In this document: positions 1 through 5,470 of the stretch, piece after piece
How the letters are laid out: every line of letters begins with the position of its first letter
How positions within the stretch are numbered: position 1 is the first letter of the stretch
Assembly (NCBI GenBank): GCA_002351925.1
Contig: DEHM01000018.1
Location: 510-8,668 of the forward strand
Direction of reading: 5' to 3'
Length of the DNA stretch: 8,159 bases
From: Bacteroidales bacterium UBA2800
GTDB lineage: Bacteria; Bacteroidota; Bacteroidia; Bacteroidales; Paludibacteraceae
Position numbers and translations under genes: made by a program
The notes under the pieces: model-generated
Told to the model about the DNA's origin: nothing
What the model saw: the letters and a program-made list of their open reading frames with translations, nothing else
Databases searched by the model: none

Positions 1-54
1 GTGTTCGTAAGGATGGTGTTGCTCAAGGAGAAGAAGAATAGCCCTATGGACTGA
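1..54 (+). CDS. 3' end of an upstream gene (partial, frame uncertain)
   Basis: The window opens inside what is probably a coding region. Two forward frames stay open from the left edge. One reads VRKDGVAQGEEE and stops at TAG 39-41 (frame starting at base 3). The other reads VFVRMVLLKEKKNSPMD and stops at TGA 52-54 (frame starting at base 1). The second forward frame is closed at once by TAA at 8-10. Too few codons remain to name a family or choose the frame. In Bacteroidetes a peptidase M23 gene often precedes bactofilin, and a VRKDG-type ending would suit that, but this is only a guess. A gene reading the other way is not excluded. Confidence 0.3.
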   Translation: MFVRMVLLKEKKNSPMD

Positions 55-84
55 TCGGCCTTCGGCCTGTGAGATAAAGGTGGG

Positions 85-101
85 CCGGCATAAGATGCCG
101 G
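85..101. repeat. Inverted repeat, 7-bp stem with 3-nt loop
   Basis: CCGGCAT (85-91) and ATGCCGG (95-101) are perfectly complementary around the loop AAG. A smaller GGCC-TTC-GGCC hairpin lies at 57-67, just after the upstream stop. Neither is followed by a T-tract, so they do not look like intrinsic terminators. They may fold in the 3' part of the upstream transcript. Confidence 0.55.
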
Positions 102-119
102 GCTAATGAACGAAGAGGA

Positions 120-136
120 GCCGATTAGTAATCGGC
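120..136. repeat. Perfect 17-bp palindrome
   Basis: GCCGATTAGTAATCGGC is an 8-bp inverted repeat around one central base. As RNA it would give a 6-7 bp stem with a very small loop. As DNA it has the form of a two-fold symmetric site for a dimeric regulator. No T-tract follows. Which role applies cannot be decided here. Confidence 0.55.
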
Positions 137-160
137 ATAACGGACAAAGGGCACGATTAC

Positions 161-228
161 TTCGGATAGCTACTCTTCGGGGTATCGGCGGACATTCGGA
201 TAGCCACTCTTCGGGGTACCGGCCCCAT
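161..228. repeat. Tandem duplication of a 34-bp unit
   Basis: The 28 bases at 161-188 recur at 195-222 with two changes (T171/C205 and T185/C219), giving a 34-bp period. Both copies begin TTCGGATAGC and contain ACTCTTCGGGGTA. The remaining six bases of each unit differ. The second copy runs into a GGGG-TACCGG-CCCC hairpin at 213-226. The unit does not match any insertion sequence or CRISPR repeat I know, and there are only two copies. It may belong to an interspersed family in this genome. Confidence 0.75.
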
Positions 229-233
229 GCCTA

Positions 234-265
234 CGTGTTTTGAGGCACCCCTTCCTCAAAACATG
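234..265. repeat. Long inverted repeat (10 perfect pairs, 12 with a wobble), 8-nt loop
   Basis: TGTTTTGAGG (236-245) is exactly complementary to CCTCAAAACA (254-263). The stem extends by a G-T and a C-G pair to 234/265. The loop is CACCCCTT. No T-run follows on either strand, so it is not a canonical intrinsic terminator. It may be a stable RNA stem, a recombination or attachment-like structure, or part of the same extragenic element as the tandem units next to it. Confidence 0.7.
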
Positions 266-301
266 CCCCCGAGAGAGTACTATCCTCACGAAAAAATCAA
301 A

Positions 302-337
302 AAAAGAATGGCATATGCTTGCATATGTCATTTTTTT
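302..337. terminator. Bidirectional-type rho-independent terminator
   Basis: An A-tract (299-305) is followed by a stem-loop and a run of seven T (331-337). Bases 302-317 pair with 322-337 around the loop CTTG, giving a continuous 16-bp stem with two G-T wobbles when the A- and T-tracts are included. The core pairs AATGGCATATG with CATATGTCATT. The symmetry means it could end transcripts from either direction. It lies about 250 nt after the upstream stop, so it probably ends that gene's transcript, including the structured region in between. The core is A/T rich, so its strength is uncertain. Confidence 0.7.
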
Positions 338-349
338 ATTGTACCTTTG
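318..349 (+). promoter_or_regulatory. Bacteroides-type sigma-70 (SigABfr) promoter for the bactofilin cluster
   Basis: TACCTTTG at 342-349, followed by C350, fits the Bacteroidetes -7 consensus TAnnTTTG(C) exactly. CTTG at 318-321 matches the -33 element TTTG at three of four bases, with a 20-bp spacer, which is the usual distance. Transcription should start about 352-358, leaving a leader of roughly 35 nt before ATG 392. That leader is A-rich just before the start (ATATAAAAACAAAATAAAACT), as is usual for Bacteroidetes, which rarely use Shine-Dalgarno pairing. The -33 element lies in the loop of the preceding terminator hairpin, and the spacer covers its downstream arm. Confidence 0.75.
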
Positions 350-391
350 CAGCCGATTTCCCAAGTACACATATAAAAACAAAATAAAACT

Positions 392-760
392 ATGGCAAAT
401 GAGAAGCAAAGCGGCTTGATGTTCAATGCATTAACCGCAGGAAGTAAGATTGTAGGAAACATCGCTGCCGATAGCGATTTCCGTATTGACGGTTCGATTG
501 AAGGAGAACTGAACTGCACCGGTAAAGTGGTGATAGGTGAAGGCGGTAAGGTGAAAGGCACTATTATCTGTCAGCAGGCAGAGATCATGGGACTGCTGGA
601 AGGTAAGGTGAATTGCAGCCAGCAGTTGTCGCTGCGCGCTAACGGCAAGATAGAAGGCGACGTGGTGACGAAGACCTTGATCGTAGAGCCGGGCGCTGTG
701 TTCAACGGCAGTTGCTCGATGGGTCAGCCTAAGGTAGCGGCGGCTGCTCCTGCAAAATAA
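392..760 (+). CDS. Bactofilin (polymer-forming cytoskeletal protein)
   Basis: This 122-aa protein belongs to the bactofilin family (formerly DUF583). Bactofilins polymerise without nucleotide into membrane-associated filaments and in several bacteria position cell-wall enzymes. Residues about 11-108 form the short hydrophobic/Gly-containing repeats of a right-handed beta-helix: DFRIDGSIEGEL, KVVIGEGGKVKGTI, EIMGLLEGKV, QLSLRANGKIEGDV and TLIVEPGAVFNGSC. The flanks are flexible: a short polar N-terminus and an Ala/Pro/Lys tail (VAAAAPAK), as is typical. There is no signal peptide or membrane helix, so it is cytoplasmic. The start at 392 follows an A-rich leader and a good promoter. It is the first gene of the rightward array; 45 A-rich bases without a hairpin separate it from the DUF1015 gene, so cotranscription is likely. 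Family assignment is firm; the cellular role is inferred. Confidence 0.93.
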   Translation: MANEKQSGLMFNALTAGSKIVGNIAADSDFRIDGSIEGELNCTGKVVIGEGGKVKGTIICQQAEIMGLLEGKVNCSQQLSLRANGKIEGDVVTKTLIVEPGAVFNGSCSMGQPKVAAAAPAK

Positions 761-805
761 TTATCAAAAGAAAAATACAGAAAAAAAATACCAAATAACG
801 TTTTT

Positions 806-2098
806 ATGCGTATCAAGCCTTTTAAAGGTTATCGGCCACCGCAGGAGTTGGTGGAGAAAGTGAGTAGCCGTCCGTATGACGTGCTCAACTCGGAGGAAGC
901 CCGTGAGGAAGCTGCCGGCAATGAAATGAGTCTGTATCACATCATCAAGCCGGAGATCAACTTCCCCGCCGGTACCGACGAACACGACGCACGTGTGTAT
1001 CCCGAGGCCAAACAGCAGTTGCAGCGTTTCAAACTGAAAGGCTGGCTGGTGCAAGATCTGGAGCCGAAGTACTATGTGTACGCGCAGACGATTCCGCAGG
1101 GACACAGGTTACAGATTACGGGTAACGGAGAAAAGACACAGTACGGACTGGTGGTAGGTGCATGGGTAGACGACTACCTGGAGGGACGCATCAAGAAACA
1201 TGAACTGACGCGCCGCGACAAGGAGGAAGACCGGATGAAACACGTGCTGACGCTGAACGCCAACATGGAGCCGGTGTTCTTTGCCTACCCTCACCGTGAC
1301 GACCTGGACGCCATCGTCGCCAAGGTGACCAAGGGTAAGCCGGAGTATGACTTCGTGGCCGCACCGGAAGGCTTCCGCCACACGTTCTGGGTGATAGACG
1401 ACAAGAAGACGATAGACCGTATCACGGAGATATTTGCCGAGATACCGGCTATGTATATCGCCGACGGACACCACAGAAGTGCAGCAGCCGCCAGAGTTGG
1501 CGAGGAACTGAGAAAGAATACAGACCGCTCCGCTGGCAGAGTACAGAAGACAGACAAGGAGTCGGACTTCTTCATGGCGGTGTGCTTCCCGGATAACCAG
1601 CTGAACATCATCGACTACAACCGCGTGGTGAAAGACCTGAACGGGCTGACAGAGGCTGAGTTCCTGGCTAAGTTGGCGGAAGATTTCGAGGTCGAGGAAA
1701 AGGGCTCGGAGATCTACAAGCCGAACAAGTTGCATAATTTCAGCCTGTATCTGGGCGGGAAGTGGTATAGTTTGACGGCTAAGGAAGGTCGGTACAACGA
1801 TGCAGATCCTATCGGAGTGCTGGATGTGACCATCTCGAGTAACTTGATACTGGATAAGATATTGGGCATCAAAGACCTGCGCAGCGACAAACGTATCGAC
1901 TTCGTAGGCGGCATACGCGGTCTGGGAGAACTGAAGTCGAGAGTGGACAGCGGCGAGATGAAGATGGCACTGGCACTCTACCCCGTGACGATGCAGCAGA
2001 TCATCGACATAGCCGACAGTGGCAACATCATGCCGCCCAAGACGACGTGGTTTGAGCCGAAGCTGAGAAGCGGACTGGTGGTCCACGAACTGGAATGA
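806..2098 (+). CDS. DUF1015 family protein
   Basis: This 430-aa soluble protein matches the DUF1015 (COG4198) family over its full length. Landmarks are the N-terminal KPFKGYRPP (residues 4-12), SRPYDVLN (21-28), KHELTRRDKEEDR (131-143), ADGHHRSAAA (219-228) and the C-terminal PPKTTWFEPKLRSGLVVH (410-427). No biochemical function is established. Some members are annotated as SpoOJ/ParB-like, and the DGHHR motif resembles the active-site turn of ParB/sulfiredoxin-fold proteins, so nucleotide or phosphate binding is a possible guess. In other Bacteroidales the gene tends to lie beside serC and serA; here it sits between bactofilin and a PorE-like lipoprotein, and its stop overlaps the next start (ATGA, 2095-2098), which implies translational coupling. 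There is no signal peptide. The start at 806 follows an A/T-rich leader and gives the expected family N-terminus. Confidence 0.9.
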   Translation: MRIKPFKGYRPPQELVEKVSSRPYDVLNSEEAREEAAGNEMSLYHIIKPEINFPAGTDEHDARVYPEAKQQLQRFKLKGWLVQDLEPKYYVYAQTIPQGHRLQITGNGEKTQYGLVVGAWVDDYLEGRIKKHELTRRDKEEDRMKHVLTLNANMEPVFFAYPHRDDLDAIVAKVTKGKPEYDFVAAPEGFRHTFWVIDDKKTIDRITEIFAEIPAMYIADGHHRSAAAARVGEELRKNTDRSAGRVQKTDKESDFFMAVCFPDNQLNIIDYNRVVKDLNGLTEAEFLAKLAEDFEVEEKGSEIYKPNKLHNFSLYLGGKWYSLTAKEGRYNDADPIGVLDVTISSNLILDKILGIKDLRSDKRIDFVGGIRGLGELKSRVDSGEMKMALALYPVTMQQIIDIADSGNIMPPKTTWFEPKLRSGLVVHELE

Positions 2099-4158
2099 GA
2101 AAGCAGATTTTCCTCATACTATTAGCCGTGCTGGCGCTGAGCAGTTGCTCGATTCAGCAGAAAATCAAGCGTGCGGATAAGAAGTTCGCTATAGGCGAGT
2201 ATTACACGGCGGGCGATATCTACAAGCAGTGCTACGGCAGGCTGTCGGCCAAGAAAGACCGGGAGCTGAAAGGCTATGTGGCTTATCGTCAGGGCGAGTG
2301 CTACCGCCTGATCAACAACCCGCGTGCGGCCAACTGCTATCAGAGTGCGTTGCGCTGCAAATACCACCTGCAAGACTCCACCATCTTCCTGCACGCCGGT
2401 CAGGTGCTGCAGTATCAGGGCAAGTACAAAGATGCGGCCAAGAGCTATGAGCTCTACCTGCAGTCGCACCCGGACAACTACGTAGCCCGGGCCGGCAAGT
2501 ATGCCTGCCAGAAGATGGACGAATGGAAGAAGCAGACGAGCCGCTACAAGATAGAAGAAGCGAAGGAATTCAACCAAAAGCGCACTAGCAACTTCGCGCC
2601 GATGTTTGTCGGCGAGCAAGACGACGCGCTGATGTTCACCAGCAACCGTCAGGAGAAAGCGTCGGCGGGCAAGAAGACCCTGAAGCGCCCGAGCAACGTG
2701 ACGGGACAGCCTATCTTCCATCTCTACCAGACGCGTAAGAACGCAGCCGGCAAATGGGAGGACATCGTGATGACAGAAGGTCTGACGGGTGAAGGCACCG
2801 AGAGCGGTGAGCAACAGAAAGACACCGCCGACACCAAGGGCGGCAGCTCGGCCGAGATGGGCGTGTGCTGCTTCACGCGTGACGGACGGACGATGTACTT
2901 CACCTACTCGAAGCCCATCAACGGCAAAGACCTGGGGGCCAAGATCTGCCGGAGCGAACGCGCCAGCGGTGAATGGGGCGAGGCGCAAGAGGTGAAGCTC
3001 TTCCGCGACAGCACGATAACCGTAGGTCATCCGGCGCTGAGCGTGACAGGCGACACCCTCTATTTCGTGAGCGACGCGGAAGGCGGTCAAGGCGGCAAGG
3101 ACATATGGATGGCGGAGCTGGACGGCAGTCAGTGGGTGAACCCGCAGCCCCTACCCGCCTCTATCAACACCTCAGCCGACGAGATGTACCCCTATATCCA
3201 CGCGGACGGTACCCTCTATTTCGCCAGCAACGGTCATCCCGGCTACGGCGGACTGGATATCTACAAAGCCACGATAGACAGCACGGTGACCGACTCGACA
3301 GCGTGGGTGGTTTACAACCTGGGCGCACCGTTTAACACCAACGGCGACGACTTCGGTATCACCTTTGAAGGCAAGACGCAGAACGGCTTCTTCTCGTCGA
3401 ACAGAAACGACAAGAAAGGACTGGACAAGATCTACCGCTTCTGGCTGCCGGAGATGGAGTTCTACGTAGAAGGTAGCATCCTGGACGAGCTGGATAACCC
3501 GATAGCCGACGCCAAGCTGCGACTGGTAGGCAGCGACGGCACCAACAGCAAGCTGAGTGCGCGCCGCGACGGTGCGTACAAGATAAAAATAAAACGTGAG
3601 GTGCGCTACGCAATGCTCGTCACCGCCCGCGGCTTCCTGAACGCCAAAGAGCAGTGGGACACCAAGGGACTAAAAGACAGCAAGACCTACACGAAGAACT
3701 TCGTATTGAACCCTATCAGCCGCCCCGTGAAGATGGAGAACATCTTCTACGAGTTCGGCAAATGGGATATCACCAAGGCCTCGGAACAGGAACTGGACCG
3801 ACTGGTACAACTGCTGAACGACAACCCCAACATCACCATCGAGCTCTCGGCGCACACGGATATGAAGGGTAACGAGCAGTTCAACCAGGAGCTGTCGCAG
3901 AAACGTGCGCAGAGCTGCTGCGACTATCTGATACGCAAGGGCATCGAGAAAGAGCGTCTGACGCCCGTAGGTTACGGCAAAGCCGTACCGGTAGTGTGCA
4001 CCAAGGCGCTCCACCAGCAATACAGCTGGATACCCATGGAGCAAGTGCTCGACGAGACATATATACTCAGTCTGCCGGCCGACAAGCAGGAGATATGCAA
4101 CCAGATCAACCGACGGACGGAGTTTAAGGTGGTAAGAACGACGTATAAACTATATTAA
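2095..4158 (+). CDS. porE: PorE-like OmpA-family lipoprotein (type IX secretion, peptidoglycan anchor)
   Basis: The 687-aa product has the four-part layout described for Porphyromonas gingivalis PorE (PG1058). A lipoprotein signal ends in LSSC, with acylated Cys18. TPR-like helices span about 25-145. A beta-propeller of PD40/WD40-like repeats spans about 165-450, with repeats such as DALMFTSNR (177), DTLYFVSDAEGGQGGKDIW (320) and GTLYFASNGHPGYGGLDIY (372). A carboxypeptidase-regulatory-like beta domain covers about 455-540. An OmpA C-terminal domain covers about 548-687, with HTD (Asp589) and KRAQ (Arg604), the residues that bind diaminopimelate in this family, and NQINRRTEF near the end. PorE links type IX machinery in the outer membrane to peptidoglycan. 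The gene starts within the DUF1015 stop. The propeller has a Gly/Ser/Glu-rich loop at about 228-253. Homologous multidomain OmpA proteins occur in Bacteroidetes outside this role, so the symbol is probable rather than certain. Confidence 0.8.
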   Translation: MRKQIFLILLAVLALSSCSIQQKIKRADKKFAIGEYYTAGDIYKQCYGRLSAKKDRELKGYVAYRQGECYRLINNPRAANCYQSALRCKYHLQDSTIFLHAGQVLQYQGKYKDAAKSYELYLQSHPDNYVARAGKYACQKMDEWKKQTSRYKIEEAKEFNQKRTSNFAPMFVGEQDDALMFTSNRQEKASAGKKTLKRPSNVTGQPIFHLYQTRKNAAGKWEDIVMTEGLTGEGTESGEQQKDTADTKGGSSAEMGVCCFTRDGRTMYFTYSKPINGKDLGAKICRSERASGEWGEAQEVKLFRDSTITVGHPALSVTGDTLYFVSDAEGGQGGKDIWMAELDGSQWVNPQPLPASINTSADEMYPYIHADGTLYFASNGHPGYGGLDIYKATIDSTVTDSTAWVVYNLGAPFNTNGDDFGITFEGKTQNGFFSSNRNDKKGLDKIYRFWLPEMEFYVEGSILDELDNPIADAKLRLVGSDGTNSKLSARRDGAYKIKIKREVRYAMLVTARGFLNAKEQWDTKGLKDSKTYTKNFVLNPISRPVKMENIFYEFGKWDITKASEQELDRLVQLLNDNPNITIELSAHTDMKGNEQFNQELSQKRAQSCCDYLIRKGIEKERLTPVGYGKAVPVVCTKALHQQYSWIPMEQVLDETYILSLPADKQEICNQINRRTEFKVVRTTYKLY

Positions 4159-4164
4159 TCGCCC

Positions 4165-4188
4165 ATGAATGGTCGATACATATTATGA
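4165..4188 (+). other. Possible 7-codon upstream open frame coupled to thyA
   Basis: In the 26-base gap between the PorE-like gene and thyA, ATG 4165 opens a frame reading MNGRYIL and stopping at TGA 4186-4188. That stop overlaps the thyA start (ATG 4185-4187) in the same ATGA arrangement seen at three neighbouring gene junctions. It could pass ribosomes on to thyA. Frames this short arise often by chance, and there is no sign of an attenuator hairpin, so this is suggestive only. Confidence 0.2.
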
Positions 4189-4979
4189 AGCAATATTTGG
4201 ATTTATGCAGGCGGGTGCTGGCGGAAGGCACAGAGAAGCACGATCGTACGGGCACGGGTACGCTGTCGGTGTTCGGACACCAGATGCGTTTCCACATGGC
4301 AGACGGTTTTCCGTTGCTCACGACGAAGAAACTGCACCTGAAGTCGATCATCTACGAGCTGCTCTGGTTTCTGCAGGGCGACACCAACGTGCGCTACCTA
4401 CAGGAGCACGGCGTACGTATCTGGAACGAGTGGGCCGACGAGAACGGCGAGCTGGGACCGGTGTACGGCCATCAATGGCGTTCGTGGCCGGACTATGAAG
4501 GCGGCACGATAGACCAGATAGGCAACATCGTAGAGCAGATCAAGAAGAACCCCGACAGCCGCCGACTGATTGTGAGTGCGTGGAACGTGGCGGAAGTGGA
4601 CAAGATGGCGTTGCCGCCGTGTCACAGTCTGTTCCAGTTCTACGTAGCGGACGGCAAACTGAGTCTGCAGCTGTACCAACGCAGCGCCGACATCTTCCTG
4701 GGCGTGCCGTTCAACATCGCCAGCTATGCGCTGCTGCTGCAGATGATGGCGCAGGTGACCGGACTGGAGTGCGGCGACTTTATCCACACGCTGGGTGACG
4801 CCCATATCTACCTGAACCACCTGGAGCAGGTGAAGCTGCAGCTGACGCGTGAACCGCGTGCCTTGCCGCAGATGATCATTAACCCCGAAGTGAAGGATCT
4901 GTTTAGTTTCCAATACGAGGACTTCAGTCTTCAGAACTACGATCCCCACCCCCATATTGCAGGAGTTGTAGCCGTATGA
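4185..4979 (+). CDS. thyA: Thymidylate synthase
   Basis: ThyA converts dUMP to dTMP, using 5,10-methylenetetrahydrofolate as carbon donor and reductant and leaving dihydrofolate. The product is 264 aa, the same length as the E. coli enzyme, and the key residues fall at the same numbers. The nucleophile is Cys146 in LPPCHSLFQF. The phosphate-binding arginines are Arg21 (HDRTGTGT), Arg126-Arg127 (DSRRLIV) and Arg166 (YQRSAD). Asp169, Asn177 (PFNIAS), and His207/Tyr209 (DAHIYL) are also present. The C-terminal PHPHIAGVVAV segment is complete. It is a cytoplasmic homodimer in the family. The gene lies 26 bp after the PorE-like gene, and its stop overlaps the folA start by ATGA, a conserved pairing since FolA recycles the dihydrofolate ThyA makes. 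Nothing appears degraded. Confidence 0.99.
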   Translation: MKQYLDLCRRVLAEGTEKHDRTGTGTLSVFGHQMRFHMADGFPLLTTKKLHLKSIIYELLWFLQGDTNVRYLQEHGVRIWNEWADENGELGPVYGHQWRSWPDYEGGTIDQIGNIVEQIKKNPDSRRLIVSAWNVAEVDKMALPPCHSLFQFYVADGKLSLQLYQRSADIFLGVPFNIASYALLLQMMAQVTGLECGDFIHTLGDAHIYLNHLEQVKLQLTREPRALPQMIINPEVKDLFSFQYEDFSLQNYDPHPHIAGVVAV

Positions 4980-5470
4980 TATCATTGATAGTAGCCATAT
5001 CGGAGAATTATGCTATCGGGCGGAAAGGTGAGCTGTTGTGCCACCTGCCCAACGACCTGAAGCACTTCAAGCAAGTGACGAGCGGGAGCACCGTGATGAT
5101 GGGAGAGCGTACGTTCTTCTCGCTGCCGCGTCACCCGCTGCCTAATCGTCGTAACATCGTCATCACCGACCAGGCGGGGAAGACCTTTGAGGGCGCAGAA
5201 GCTGCCTACTCTATCCCCGAAGCCCTGGCGCTGGTGGGCAAAGACGAGCAGGCGTTTGTGATAGGCGGCGGGATGATCTACCGTCAGATGCTGCCGCTGT
5301 GCGACAAGCTGTATATCACCCATATTCACCACAGCTGGGACGACGCCGACACGTTTTTCCCGACGATAGACCCGCAGGTATGGCGCCAGACGGCAGCCGA
5401 GCGGCACGAAGCCGACGAGGCAAACCCGTACGCCTATACCTTTGCCGAATACGTAAAAAGAGACGCATGA
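4976..5470 (+). CDS. folA: Dihydrofolate reductase
   Basis: FolA reduces dihydrofolate to tetrahydrofolate with NADPH and is the target of trimethoprim. The 164-aa product has the family landmarks: MISLIVAISENYAIG at the N-terminus, LPNDLKHFK with catalytic Asp27, Thr46, PLPNRRNIV carrying the folate-binding arginine (Arg58, equivalent to E. coli Arg57), and VIGGGMIYRQML for the cofactor. Two positions differ from the common pattern. Trp22 of E. coli is Cys22 here (LLCHLP), and the NADPH-phosphate segment GRKT/GRHT reads GERT, placing Glu at the Arg44 position with Arg45 beside it. These may be lineage traits. The start overlaps the thyA stop, and the folA stop overlaps the next start, both as ATGA, so all three are probably translated in a coupled way. 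Confidence 0.97.
   Translation: MISLIVAISENYAIGRKGELLCHLPNDLKHFKQVTSGSTVMMGERTFFSLPRHPLPNRRNIVITDQAGKTFEGAEAAYSIPEALALVGKDEQAFVIGGGMIYRQMLPLCDKLYITHIHHSWDDADTFFPTIDPQVWRQTAAERHEADEANPYAYTFAEYVKRDA

Larger units (their letters stand above)
55..301. other. Structured intergenic region without a supported gene
   Basis: About 250 bases separate the upstream stop from the terminator/promoter block. No convincing protein gene is present; the longest ATG frame is 45 codons (106-243) and lies across the repeats. The stretch is rich in short perfect inverted repeats (57-67, 85-101, 120-136, 234-265) and carries a tandem 34-bp duplication (161-228). This density of palindromes suggests either the structured 3' untranslated part of the upstream transcript, an interspersed extragenic palindromic element, or a small structured RNA. 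I do not recognise it as a tRNA, rRNA or named riboswitch. Confidence 0.5.

Noticed and set aside
161..228. The tandem 34-bp units as a CRISPR array
   Set aside because: There are only two units, directly adjoining with no unique spacer of normal length, and no cas gene in the window.
106..243. A 45-codon plus-strand frame from ATG 106 to TGA 241-243
   Set aside because: It runs across the palindrome at 120-136 and both tandem 34-bp units, its stop lies in the 234-265 stem, and the product has no recognisable feature. The 34-bp period is not a multiple of three, so the two units are read in different frames, which argues against coding selection.
1109..3090. Two minus-strand open frames of over 320 codons (1109-2086 and 2122-3090)
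   Set aside because: They lie exactly opposite DUF1015 and the PorE-like gene, whose sense products match full-length families. The antisense products show biased composition and no motifs.
5299..5466. An earlier start (ATG 5299) for the exported-protein gene
   Set aside because: It would add 56 Arg-rich residues lying entirely inside folA in another frame and would bury the signal peptide. ATG 5467 gives the signal peptide at the N-terminus and an ATGA overlap.
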